From positions 1 through 64,000 of the forward strand of contig NZ_JAAJTJ010000008.1 of the NCBI RefSeq assembly GCF_011030405.1: 64,000 nucleotides of DNA, written 5' to 3'. Numbering within the stretch: position 1 is the stretch's first letter; each line of letters begins with the position of its first letter. The position numbers and the translations under genes were made by a program. This stretch comes from Parapedobacter sp. SGR-10 (GTDB lineage Bacteria; Bacteroidota; Bacteroidia; Sphingobacteriales; Sphingobacteriaceae). A model generated the notes under the pieces. The model ran no database searches. It was not told the DNA's origin and worked only from the letters and a program-made list of their open reading frames with translations. Shown in pieces: positions 37,170 through 45,720 of the stretch.

Positions 37170-37242
37170 GGCTGTAGGCTACAAGCTATAGGCTTTAGGC
37201 CCTTAGCTTATTGCCTATAGCCTACTGCTTAAAGCCTATAGC
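37170..37242. repeat. Degenerate inverted repeat built from a GCTATAGGCTTTAGGC unit
   Basis: GCTATAGGCTTTAGGC (37185-37200) pairs with GCTTAAAGCCTATAGC (37227-37242). The unit GGCTGTAGGCTACAAG pairs partly with GCCTATAGCCTAC in between. It fills the spacer between pepT and the nitroreductase gene and could terminate or separate the two messages. Confidence 0.65.
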
Positions 37243-37257
37243 AAAAAAACAAGAAAT

Positions 37258-37827
37258 ATGCACACATCAAACGAAGTACTAAAAGCCATACAAAGCAGAA
37301 GGACTGTCAATCAAAACAGCTTTACTGAGGAGGAAATATCCCGGGAAGATATCATGACCATCTTGCATGCAGCCAATGCTGCGCCCACGCACAAACGTAC
37401 ACAGCCCTGGCGGTTTGTTGTATTTCGCAAGGAAGGGTTAGAAAGGTTGGGGGCAGAACTAGCCCGTATCTATAAAACGATTACCCCTCTTGAAAAATAC
37501 ACAGAGCTGGCCGAACAAAACATGGCCAAAAAGGCGACAATGTCCAATGTGGCTATTGCTATCGTCGTCAATTATACGGGAGAACTTCCCGAATGGGAAG
37601 AGCTGGCTGCTACAGCCTGTGCCGTCGAAAACCTTTGGTTAGCTGCCCATTCGATAGGTATCGGTGGATATTGGGCTACCCCCGGGTTGATCCATCATCT
37701 CGATGGTTTCTTAAATCTGGAAGAAAACCAGAAGTGTATCGGACTTTTTTACCTCGGACACCACAATAGTGATTCTAGGGAACCTGCCCGTACACCTATC
37801 GAAGATAAAATTCGTTGGGAAGAGTAA
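37258..37827 (+). CDS. Nitroreductase-family FMN oxidoreductase
   Basis: A 189-aa NAD(P)H-dependent flavoprotein of the nitroreductase fold, usually a homodimer with FMN at the interface. IQSRRTVNQNSFTEEEISRE gives the first phosphate-binding arginines (RRT). HAANAAPTHKRTQPWRFVVF is the usual second FMN block. IGIGGYWATPG and LGHHNSDSREPART complete the flavin site. There is no signal peptide. The natural substrate cannot be predicted. The last codons are followed immediately by a perfect palindrome that separates it from the convergent gene at 37865. Confidence 0.9.
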   Translation: MHTSNEVLKAIQSRRTVNQNSFTEEEISREDIMTILHAANAAPTHKRTQPWRFVVFRKEGLERLGAELARIYKTITPLEKYTELAEQNMAKKATMSNVAIAIVVNYTGELPEWEELAATACAVENLWLAAHSIGIGGYWATPGLIHHLDGFLNLEENQKCIGLFYLGHHNSDSREPARTPIEDKIRWEE

Positions 37828-37830
37828 TTT

Positions 37831-37862
37831 GAATTGCCGCAGGCTTAAGCCTGCGGCAATTC
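37831..37862. terminator. 32-bp perfect palindrome between convergent genes, likely bidirectional terminator
   Basis: GAATTGCCGCAGGCTT followed by its exact complement. It sits 3 bp after the nitroreductase stop and 2 bp before the stop of the gene at 37865, so a hairpin from either strand would end both transcripts. Flanking T-tracts are weak. Confidence 0.6.
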
Positions 37863-37864
37863 AG

Positions 37865-38515
37865 CTATAACTTCATTTTATGTACATCCACGGCTATCCG
37901 AGCTTGCCCACCTTTCCATTTCGGTCCATTTTCGATGATTTTTCGGAGTTCATCAAAAGATAAGTGGCCTCTTCCATTTGTTTCTTCGTGGACCTCAAAA
38001 GGCTTGCCGTTTTCATCTATCTTAAAGGTAATATGCAACACACCCTCTTCGTAGTGATCACCTTGGAAGTTTTTATTTAAATAATCTTCATATGCTGGCC
38101 AACCTTCTATAGGTTCGGCTCCCTCTTGATAGGATTGCAATGACACAGAATACGTATGCTCCTGCATAATTTCCACTTCCGTCAAGCCTGCTGTTCTTTG
38201 AGGCAGATACCGGAGTAGCAACAGTGTACACACCGTCACAAACATCACCGCAGCAGCCATCCCCACAGCCAAACGTTGCCAACTGTAAAAACGTCTGTTT
38301 TTGGCCAGAGACTGTGTCTCCACACGTGCCGCCAATCGCTTTTGCAATAGACTGAGCTGTCCCGCATCTACCCCATCCTGTAGTGCATACCCATCAATGG
38401 CGTCCTGCAAAAAGGGATCGTTTAAGGCTTCTTTTTCCAGCTCATACATCTCCTCCCTGCTCATCAAGCCGTTGACATAGTTGTGAATACGTGACAATTG
38501 ATAATTATTTTCCAT
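37865..38515 (-). CDS. Membrane protein with TonB-C-like domain, probable partner (anti-sigma) of the ECF sigma factor
   Basis: A single-pass membrane protein of 216 aa. The N-terminal cytoplasmic part, about 1-85, starts MENNYQLSRIHNYVNGLMSR with a small helical segment typical of anti-sigma N-termini. One transmembrane helix lies at about 88-110 (VGMAAAVMFVTVCTLLLL). The periplasmic part ends in a TonB C-terminal-like fold: VLHITFKIDENGKPFEVHE and a closing GGQARIAVDVHKMKL. Its first codons overlap the sigma-factor gene by 11 bp, so the two are translationally coupled, the usual arrangement for sigma/anti-sigma pairs. The anti-sigma role is inference. Confidence 0.7.
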   Translation of the reverse strand: MENNYQLSRIHNYVNGLMSREEMYELEKEALNDPFLQDAIDGYALQDGVDAGQLSLLQKRLAARVETQSLAKNRRFYSWQRLAVGMAAAVMFVTVCTLLLLRYLPQRTAGLTEVEIMQEHTYSVSLQSYQEGAEPIEGWPAYEDYLNKNFQGDHYEEGVLHITFKIDENGKPFEVHEETNGRGHLSFDELRKIIENGPKWKGGQARIAVDVHKMKL

Positions 38516-39053
38516 TTCGCTTATTCTCCATACAGATTTTCAGATTGCGTTTCCCATTTTGGATAGCACTCTTGACTTTATTGAGTTCATATCCCGTTCG
38601 TTCTGCAATATCCTTATAGCATAGCTGTTCCAAATAAAACAGCCGTACACATTGCTCCTGTTCTTCGTTCAGGGTCTGCATACAACCTTCCAATTTCTCA
38701 AAATCATTTTCGCCCCACTTTACTTCATCATGTTGATTCAATTGTTGCTCACTTTCGTAGAGATTGTCCTCAATATCTACAAAATTTGAACGCTTGTCCT
38801 TACGGAGCTGCATCAAACAGTAATTCTTGGTGTAAACATGCAGCCAACTCTTAAAATTTTCAACTTCATGCACACGCAGCTTGTCCACCAGCTCCTCAAA
38901 GACCTGCATCACAGCATCCTGGCTCCGCTCCATATCCTGCAAATATTTAAAGCATACACCATAAAGTAAGGACATATAAGGTGCATACAATTTCCCCAAA
39001 GCCTCGATATTCCCCGTGCTCCTATAATATTGCAGTAGCTCCTTTTCGTTCAT
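38505..39053 (-). CDS. ECF-type RNA polymerase sigma factor
   Basis: A sigma-70 family factor of 182-184 aa with region 2 (about residues 20-90, LYAPYMSLLYGVCFKYLQD and a basic NFVDIED stretch) and region 4 (about 125-180). Region 4 has the helix-turn-helix LCYKDIAERTGYELNKVKSA. There are two starts: ATG at 39059 (MRMNEK) or 39053 (MNEKELL), and I take the second. There is no cognate SusC/FecA gene next to it; the downstream coupled gene is a TonB-C-like membrane protein rather than a FecR-type anti-sigma. Target genes are unknown. Confidence 0.88.
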   Translation of the reverse strand: MNEKELLQYYRSTGNIEALGKLYAPYMSLLYGVCFKYLQDMERSQDAVMQVFEELVDKLRVHEVENFKSWLHVYTKNYCLMQLRKDKRSNFVDIEDNLYESEQQLNQHDEVKWGENDFEKLEGCMQTLNEEQEQCVRLFYLEQLCYKDIAERTGYELNKVKSAIQNGKRNLKICMENKRNGK

Positions 39054-39142
39054 GCGCAATCAACCGTCAATGATAAGATGATTGAAGATAGCAATTTCCA
39101 TAATGTTTTTGAAAAATAGTCTATCTTCCGAGAAGATATTTA

Positions 39143-41323
39143 CTACCCAAACAACAACATCGCAATCACTAATGTCACCACGATATTAAATGTCTGCGCG
39201 ATCAGAAATGCATACAATGGCTTTTTGTTTTGGTGACCAAACAAATCCTTAAAGTTCGTCTCCAAACCGATAGAAGTAAAGGCCAAGGCAAACCACAGTC
39301 CTTGCAAGCTTTTCAGGCTACCTTTGACAGCATCTACGGTTTCGGGCGAAACCACAAAAGAAAAGAGCAAAGAGGCAAATACAAACCCCACGACAAATTT
39401 CGGAAAACGCTCCCAGATTATTTTTAATGTGGGCTTTTCACGCTTGGTTTCATCATCTACTGATTTGGCATACGTCCAATAAATACTGATGAAAAAAGCG
39501 GCTATACCCAGCATGACATTTTGTGAGAATTTGACGATTGTACTGATTTCCAGAGCACGTTCACCCACCAGCGAGCCCGATGCTACCACAGCTCCCGTCG
39601 TATCGATCGAACCTCCCAACCAAGCTCCGGTCACATCCTGCGACAGTCCCATCCATTCGGCTATATAGGGCATGAAGATCATCATCGGGACAGCCGTAAT
39701 CAAGACTAACGAAATGACATAAGACAGCTTCTTACTATCGCCCTGTATCGCTCCGGATGTGGCTATAGCCGCCGAAACACCACAGATAGACACTGCACTC
39801 GACAACATGAGGGACATTTCCTTGTCGATCTTCAGTTTTTTACAGATCCAAAAAGCAAAGTACCAGACCGTGATGACAACGACCAAAGCCTGGATAAGCC
39901 CCAGTGAACCCGCTTTGAGAATATCGCCGAATATAATAGTCGTTCCCAACAGAACCAAGCCTATTTTCACATACAGTTCCGTATTCAAAGCTTCTTTGAA
40001 CCATACGGGCAACTTAAAAAAGTTACTGATAAAAAGACCTATCGCCAGACTGAATATGACCGCCTCCAGATTATATTCCTTGACAATCGAATTGCCCGCC
40101 AGTACCAGGGCAAATATCGTCAGGAAATAGACGATAGGAAAAACAATCAGCAAAGGTTTTAATGCTTTCTGAAGCAAGACAGCTCCTAAAATAGCAACAA
40201 GATACACGGTAATAAACTGTAACCCTATAGCAGTTATGTTCTTAATAGAAAAGACCTGTTCCCTCAATTCATTTGCATTGGTCCAGTCAAAACCAGGCTT
40301 GGGAACAATGACACCCGTTAGTGCCAAAAACACAATTCCTAAGCCTAGGATCACGACGACCCAATCTTCAGAGAAGACAATTCGTTTAGATGACATATAT
40401 TTAAGTTGATTTAAGAATTGATAAAATGCATTGTGAAGATACGGAAATTTAAATTCAAATCCTTCTTCAATCGTTCTTTTTGTGGTCACCGGAACCGTTT
40501 CCAACAAAAGACTGGGATCTACACCTTTGATAAAAGCGCCAATCTTGGCCAATGGTGTAGGCAAAGGTAAACCAAATCCAATTCCCGCTACCTCTCGCAG
40601 TGTCTTCATGAAAATTTCATTCCTTTCAGGAAAAGGGCTACAAGCATGGTAAACAAGGCCTTTTTGCTTTTTCTCTATGATCCACATGATCAAAGCGACC
40701 AAATCCTGCTCATGAATCCAACTCACATATTGCTGACCATTTCCAATTTTACCGCCCAGACCTTTTTTTACGATCCCATACAGCTCTGGCAACATGCCAA
40801 ACCTCCAGGATAAGACAGCACTCACACGAACGATGACTTTCTCTGTCAAAGATGTGACAGTATCCTTAAATTCATCTTCCCATGCTAACACCAGATTTGC
40901 TAAGAAATCATGGCCATATACTGTACTGTATTCATCCTGTATGCTCTCAAGACCATTAAAAAGGGATATACCCGAAAAATTAATCCATAGTTTGGGAGGC
41001 CGGTCTAATTGATGAATAGCCTTTCCCAACAATGCCGTCGGGCCCAACCGGGAGTCCAGTAGCCTTTTCTTGTTTGTTTCCGTAAAACGCTGACGAATAT
41101 TATCTCCACATAGATTGATGAGTACATCTGCATGTTCCAGATAATACGTCCATTCTCCTAACTGTTGAGCATCCCAATGAACATATTGAATAAGAGGATG
41201 GTGTGATTTTTTTTCACCACGCGTCAATATGATCACCTTTTCCCCTCTTTGAACAAATGCCGTTTTTAAGAGTTTACCCAACTGCCCTGTACCTCCCGCT
41301 AACACAATTTTCCTCATGGACAT
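39143..41323 (-). CDS. Fusion: TIGR01777 NAD-dependent epimerase-like domain + YeiH-type (UPF0324) putative sulfate/sulfite exporter
   Basis: One uninterrupted frame of 726 codons joins two normally separate proteins. Residues 1-309 are a complete TIGR01777/YfcH-like Rossmann protein: MRKIVLAGGTGQLGKLLK at the start, LINLCGDNI, and a C-terminal FEFKFPYLHNAFYQFL. Residues 310-726 are a complete membrane protein of the YeiH/UPF0324 family with about ten hydrophobic segments and ISICGVSAAIAT-like conserved loops (SSAVSICGVSAAIATSGA). The second part begins with its own Met310 (codon at 40394-40396), so internal initiation is possible. In enterobacteria YeiH is linked to sulfite stress. It is the last gene of the receptor operon that starts near 53.3 kb, 1 bp after the oxidoreductase gene. 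Confidence 0.85.
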   Translation of the reverse strand: MSMRKIVLAGGTGQLGKLLKTAFVQRGEKVIILTRGEKKSHHPLIQYVHWDAQQLGEWTYYLEHADVLINLCGDNIRQRFTETNKKRLLDSRLGPTALLGKAIHQLDRPPKLWINFSGISLFNGLESIQDEYSTVYGHDFLANLVLAWEDEFKDTVTSLTEKVIVRVSAVLSWRFGMLPELYGIVKKGLGGKIGNGQQYVSWIHEQDLVALIMWIIEKKQKGLVYHACSPFPERNEIFMKTLREVAGIGFGLPLPTPLAKIGAFIKGVDPSLLLETVPVTTKRTIEEGFEFKFPYLHNAFYQFLNQLKYMSSKRIVFSEDWVVVILGLGIVFLALTGVIVPKPGFDWTNANELREQVFSIKNITAIGLQFITVYLVAILGAVLLQKALKPLLIVFPIVYFLTIFALVLAGNSIVKEYNLEAVIFSLAIGLFISNFFKLPVWFKEALNTELYVKIGLVLLGTTIIFGDILKAGSLGLIQALVVVITVWYFAFWICKKLKIDKEMSLMLSSAVSICGVSAAIATSGAIQGDSKKLSYVISLVLITAVPMMIFMPYIAEWMGLSQDVTGAWLGGSIDTTGAVVASGSLVGERALEISTIVKFSQNVMLGIAAFFISIYWTYAKSVDDETKREKPTLKIIWERFPKFVVGFVFASLLFSFVVSPETVDAVKGSLKSLQGLWFALAFTSIGLETNFKDLFGHQNKKPLYAFLIAQTFNIVVTLVIAMLLFG

Positions 41324-41324
41324 A

Positions 41325-42749
41325 TCATTTTATTCCGAAATGATCATTCAAGACCGTTCTTGCTGCATGATAGCCACACATGCCGTGTACTCCACCTCCC
41401 GGGGGTGTAGAAGAAGAAGCTATATAAACCTGCTTATTCGAGGTTCTGTATGGTGTCAATGACAGCGTTGGTCTCGTGTACAGTTGTCCTATATCCATAA
41501 TCCCTCCATTGATATCACCTCCTACATAATTGGGATTGTACTCTTCCATCTGTACGGGATTCTTAGTAGCCCTTGCCAGAATAGTATCCTTAAATCCCGG
41601 TGCAAAACGTTCGATCTGGTTTTCTATAGCCTCTGTGTAGTCTACGGGAGAACCGTTCGGCACGTGGCAATACGCCCAGCCCGTATGCTTGCCTTCGGGT
41701 GCTCTACCCGAATCAAAAGCACTTTGCTGTGTAAATAAGACGAAAGGCTTATCAACCTGCCTACCTTCGTGTGCCCGTTTTTCATTAAGAGCAATTTCTG
41801 CGTATGTATTGCCAATATGCACTGTGGCAGCCTGATTACAGCGTCTGTCCCTAAAAGGAACCGGTTCGGACAAGGCCCAATCGATCTTAAAAACACCCAT
41901 GCCCTGCCTGTATCTTTGCAAGCCCCGTCTATAGGATTCAGACAAATTGAGTCCCTCCAATTGTAAGATCTGTCTAGGTGTTAAGTCCAGAACCAATGTC
42001 TTATGTTCGGGCAAATCGGCAATATTTTTTACCCAAAATCCTGTTTGCACCTCTCCTCCTAAGTCTTTGTAATATTTTTCCAATGCAGCTGCAATAGATT
42101 GGGATCCACCGACGGGAATAGGCCAGCCATATTTATTGCCCACCGCCAGCAATACGATCCCAATAGCCGATGTCGCCCAGTTGGACAACGGCTGTATACC
42201 ATGTGCAGCCATTCCGGCCCACAGAGCCTTCCCTTTTTCTGTTTTGAACGAGCGGGCAATCCAACTGGCTGGCCGTAAAGCATCCAGGCCAAAGGAGGCC
42301 AACTGTAACGGCTTTTGAGGAAAGTGCAGTGGCCCCATCGTATCCAGGGCCAAGCTCTCCCATTGGTTAACTACTGGCTGTATTAGTTTCTTATAGTATT
42401 TACCATCTATTCCCAGATCGGCGACAGTCTCATCTAAACTATGGTGCAAAATAGCGGTATCTCCACTATCCAAAGGGTGTGCCGCAGCATAAGGTGCATG
42501 CACAAACTCCAGTCCGTAATCCCCTAGCGGTAACGAACGCAGAAAAGGGGATGCCATGGCCATAGGATGTATGGCCGAACAGACATCGTGCTTAAAACCT
42601 GGTAAAGTCAACTCTTTGGTACGCATTCCTCCTCCAATAGTATCTGCACCTTCTACGATCAACGTAGAAAGTCCCCGCTGTTGCAAGGTGATCGCAGTAG
42701 CAAATCCGTTCGGACCCGAACCGATTATAATGGCATCGTAGCTTCTCAA
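41325..42749 (-). CDS. FAD-dependent oxidoreductase, phytoene-desaturase (CrtI/PYROXD2-like) type
   Basis: A flavoprotein of 474 aa. The N-terminal ADP-binding motif is AIIIGSGPNGFATAITLQQR, residues about 6-25, followed by the acidic strand end VEGADTIGGGMRT. A second FAD block is in GVHGMCGYHAAR near the C-terminus. The middle part resembles the CrtI/PYROXD2 amino-oxidase-like group. There is no carotenoid cluster nearby, so the carotenoid function is doubtful. It lies 7 bp downstream of a DoxX-like gene and 1 bp upstream of the epimerase-exporter fusion, hence in one operon. It may oxidise an imported or membrane-bound compound. The substrate is unknown. Confidence 0.82.
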   Translation of the reverse strand: MRSYDAIIIGSGPNGFATAITLQQRGLSTLIVEGADTIGGGMRTKELTLPGFKHDVCSAIHPMAMASPFLRSLPLGDYGLEFVHAPYAAAHPLDSGDTAILHHSLDETVADLGIDGKYYKKLIQPVVNQWESLALDTMGPLHFPQKPLQLASFGLDALRPASWIARSFKTEKGKALWAGMAAHGIQPLSNWATSAIGIVLLAVGNKYGWPIPVGGSQSIAAALEKYYKDLGGEVQTGFWVKNIADLPEHKTLVLDLTPRQILQLEGLNLSESYRRGLQRYRQGMGVFKIDWALSEPVPFRDRRCNQAATVHIGNTYAEIALNEKRAHEGRQVDKPFVLFTQQSAFDSGRAPEGKHTGWAYCHVPNGSPVDYTEAIENQIERFAPGFKDTILARATKNPVQMEEYNPNYVGGDINGGIMDIGQLYTRPTLSLTPYRTSNKQVYIASSSTPPGGGVHGMCGYHAARTVLNDHFGIK

Positions 42750-42756
42750 AATGTAT

Positions 42757-44220
42757 TTAATATGTATTCATATCGCGCTTCCTTCCCTCAACCAAAGGAT
42801 ATCGTCTCTCCACAAAACTCAAATCCACCTGTATAGAATCAGCATATTGATTAATTCCTTCTAATTTAACCTTTCTATTTTCGAAAATAGTATAATTCAA
42901 TCTCATTTTCTCATCAGAATGGTTCTTATTTTTATTCTGAAGCACTAGGGTATGCTGGATCGTGTCTGCTTGGTAGAAGAAATAACTCCTATTGCCGGCC
43001 ATCCCTCCTACCTCCCATCTCGTGACACCCAGGTCTCTGTTTTTGTTCAGCTTAAAGAGGTTATCCGAATCCTGTGTCTCCACTTGGTTCAATCTCCGGT
43101 TCTTTCTACCTTTGACACGAAGCGGCGAATAACCGATCATCCTGTCCACAAAGGCTGTCCTGTTGGTCTTGAAACTCAAACTGGACCATTTTTCAAAAAT
43201 AGCATCCTGCCATCTTACCGTATCATGAGGATTGAAAGGGAACTCTTCTCCATTTTGAACGAATCTATCCACATTATAATAACCCGTTAAAGCAGGTATA
43301 CCCGACGTACTGGGAATATTATAATTATTGCCGTTGAAGAAACCATATCCCCAGTAAAAGGCCGTCAGAGGAACAAAAATAAAGATAGCAAGCCATTTGA
43401 TGACAGTCTTTGCATTTGCCTTTAAACGGTTGTTGTATGTCGGATAATAACGGTTTAATTGTACTGTTTTTCCCAATGTCACCCCTCCATAAATCTTTCC
43501 GATATCCTGCCACACCACATAAATCCCAAGCAGTGTAAAATAAGCAGCAGGTACGGCGACTCCGGCGTCAAATGCATGATTGGCCAATACAATATTAAAA
43601 CAGACGACCGCAGCCAAAGCTCCTCCAAGCGGGGCGGTCTTTTTATGTAACAACAATAATCCCGGAATAAGTTCGGCAAATCCCAAAAATACCGTATACC
43701 AGAATGAAACACCCACATGCGACCAGTACAGTTTTTTTTCTGCCATGTCAATAAAAGGTGTGTTCAGCATACCGATTGTCGGATACACCATCTGCATGGG
43801 AAAAACTTTCTTAAGTCCCCATCCGACCATCCCAAAAGCCAAACGGTACCTGACTATGGTATGCACCCAATAGTAGAGTTGATCGTAATTTCTATTTTTC
43901 TTATCAAAAAATGTCCATACCAGCCCCAAGATCACCGATACCAAAAATAGCAGGATCAGATTGATATAATTCAAAAAACCAAAAACTCCCTCTTCGCTTT
44001 CTATCAATACCAACTGTGGTGGCCAAAAGGCGACCACGGATTGGAAATCATGATAAGTTAACTTACTAAAATCCAAATTAAACAGGTGCTGGTAAAATGC
44101 CGGATACGACGGTATACAAAGTGCTAAAAAGTAAATACCAAAAATCCGAAAGGCAAGCTTACTGCCCTTTGTCCATGCCCTTTCATGCGAAATATATGGT
44201 TTGTTGTCTGTATGTCCCAT
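42757..44220 (-). CDS. DoxX-like membrane protein with C-terminal soluble domain, paralog 2
   Basis: A 487-aa protein with about seven hydrophobic segments between residues 20 and 295. The DoxX-like core is around residues 120-250 (IVRYRLAFGMVGWGLKKVFP, FWYTVFLGFAELIPGLLLLH). After the last helix (about 275-295) a beta-rich domain of about 190 aa follows, beginning GYYNVDRFVQNGEEFPFNP. It aligns with the next gene upstream over the whole length, which also has 487 aa. DoxX relatives include the quinone-reducing subunit of thiosulfate:quinone oxidoreductase and the mycobacterial DoxX of an oxidoreductase complex. That hints at sulfur or redox work here, consistent with the YeiH-type exporter in the operon; this is inference. 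Confidence 0.75.
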   Translation of the reverse strand: MGHTDNKPYISHERAWTKGSKLAFRIFGIYFLALCIPSYPAFYQHLFNLDFSKLTYHDFQSVVAFWPPQLVLIESEEGVFGFLNYINLILLFLVSVILGLVWTFFDKKNRNYDQLYYWVHTIVRYRLAFGMVGWGLKKVFPMQMVYPTIGMLNTPFIDMAEKKLYWSHVGVSFWYTVFLGFAELIPGLLLLHKKTAPLGGALAAVVCFNIVLANHAFDAGVAVPAAYFTLLGIYVVWQDIGKIYGGVTLGKTVQLNRYYPTYNNRLKANAKTVIKWLAIFIFVPLTAFYWGYGFFNGNNYNIPSTSGIPALTGYYNVDRFVQNGEEFPFNPHDTVRWQDAIFEKWSSLSFKTNRTAFVDRMIGYSPLRVKGRKNRRLNQVETQDSDNLFKLNKNRDLGVTRWEVGGMAGNRSYFFYQADTIQHTLVLQNKNKNHSDEKMRLNYTIFENRKVKLEGINQYADSIQVDLSFVERRYPLVEGRKRDMNTY

Positions 44221-44245
44221 GTCTATTGCTTTAAAAATCTATAGT

Positions 44246-45709
44246 TTACAATCTGGAGTCCTTTCTCCTACCTTCAAAAAGCATATAAGGTTTGTCCGCT
44301 CTTTCCAAAAGAACCTTTACCGAATCTCTACCATTCAGGCTTCCATTGAGGATAATTGTTGAATCGGTCGGTCTGCTGTATTGCAAGGAAAATTGATCTT
44401 CCCGATGATATCTGTTTTTGTTGTACAAGTTGAGTACCTGATTCTCTCTATCTATTTCATAATGATAATAATGTCTTCCGGAAAATCCTGCCAGCTCATA
44501 ATTTCGATCTATATCCTCCTTCTGATAAATATCAGCTGAAGACTTGTCGATAATCTGTTCCTTATTGACCTTCAAGCTAACCGTAGCCCATTTTTCAAAC
44601 ACCACATTCTGCCATCTCAATGGATCTGTATTCGAATAGGGCAAGGTGTCTCCATTCACAATAAATTCTTTCACATCATACACCCCATAAGAATTGGCCA
44701 ACCCCGGACTTTGAGGATATTTGTACGATCCGAACCCTTTATTCGATTCGAAAAAACCCAAAGACAAGAACACGATAAAAAAGCCAAGTACGACTCCTTT
44801 GCTCCCCAACCTGACTTTAGACCAATTCGTTTTCGAAAAATCAGCATTGGGCCGTTTAAAATCAACCTGTTCCTCCCGGATCAATAATCTATACAACTTT
44901 TGGATATCGAGCGCAAAAAGAAAAGATGCCCCTAAAACAAGGAAAGTACTCAGTGAAAGCTCTCCGATGTCATAAAAAGCATTCGCTACGGCTATATTAC
45001 CCACGTACCCTATAGTCAGCCCGGCTCCCCACGTAACGGTTCTCCTAAAAAAGAACAACACTGCCGCCAATATTTCAATAAATCCCAAAATCGCCACATA
45101 GGTCGACGAAAGGCCTGTGGTCTGATAATAAACTTTCCAGGCAAAAGCATCACCATAATTCGTCAACAGATTGCTCAATGAGGGATAAGGTATTTGCAAG
45201 ACAAACAATTTATACACCCCATAAGCAAACAATACAATCGCCAACTTATAGCGCAATAATATTTGCAGCCACTGATGCAAGACAAAATATTCTTTTCTTT
45301 CCCTGTCCACTAGTGTCCATACCAGTGTACCCAACACGGCCAGCACGACACCGACCAACCAGTTTTTAAAAGATGCCAATCCTAAAATCGGCATGCCTTC
45401 TGCATCCTGTAAAGGGAAAAATTCCGGTTGATAACGTGCCAGTACGAGCAAATTATAAAAAGGGCTTTCCTGCCAGTCCGCTTGGAATAAAAAACCATAA
45501 AATTTGGGATCTACCGGAATGATAAAGTAAACAAAAAAGATGAACAGAAAGCGAAAGAAAACCTTCTCCTTATATGTCCATTCTACGCCCCTCTGTGTAT
45601 CCAGAAAGGGACGGGAAAAATATCCGAATACCTTATTCAGCAAAGAGCTACCGGATTTTAAATCTGTACCTGATGAAATATTATGCATGACATATTTACT
45701 TTTGGTCAT
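44246..45709 (-). CDS. DoxX-like membrane protein with C-terminal soluble domain, paralog 1
   Basis: Paralog of the downstream gene with the same length and architecture. A cytoplasmic N-terminus of about 50 residues precedes hydrophobic segments between about 48 and 325. The DoxX-like core includes ILLRYKLAIVLFAYGVYKLF and TYVAILGFIEILAAVLFFFR. The C-terminal domain begins SYGVYDVKEFIVNGDTLPYS and shares RWQNVVFEKWATVSLKVN with RWQDAIFEKWSSLSFKTN of the neighbour. Two such proteins could form a heterodimer. It follows susD by 11 bp. Confidence 0.75.
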   Translation of the reverse strand: MTKSKYVMHNISSGTDLKSGSSLLNKVFGYFSRPFLDTQRGVEWTYKEKVFFRFLFIFFVYFIIPVDPKFYGFLFQADWQESPFYNLLVLARYQPEFFPLQDAEGMPILGLASFKNWLVGVVLAVLGTLVWTLVDRERKEYFVLHQWLQILLRYKLAIVLFAYGVYKLFVLQIPYPSLSNLLTNYGDAFAWKVYYQTTGLSSTYVAILGFIEILAAVLFFFRRTVTWGAGLTIGYVGNIAVANAFYDIGELSLSTFLVLGASFLFALDIQKLYRLLIREEQVDFKRPNADFSKTNWSKVRLGSKGVVLGFFIVFLSLGFFESNKGFGSYKYPQSPGLANSYGVYDVKEFIVNGDTLPYSNTDPLRWQNVVFEKWATVSLKVNKEQIIDKSSADIYQKEDIDRNYELAGFSGRHYYHYEIDRENQVLNLYNKNRYHREDQFSLQYSRPTDSTIILNGSLNGRDSVKVLLERADKPYMLFEGRRKDSRL

Positions 45710-45720
45710 AATACGTGTTA

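Noticed and set aside
41325..42749. Carotenoid biosynthesis gene
   Set aside because: The CrtI-like fold alone does not imply carotenoids, and no phytoene synthase or other pathway gene is near.
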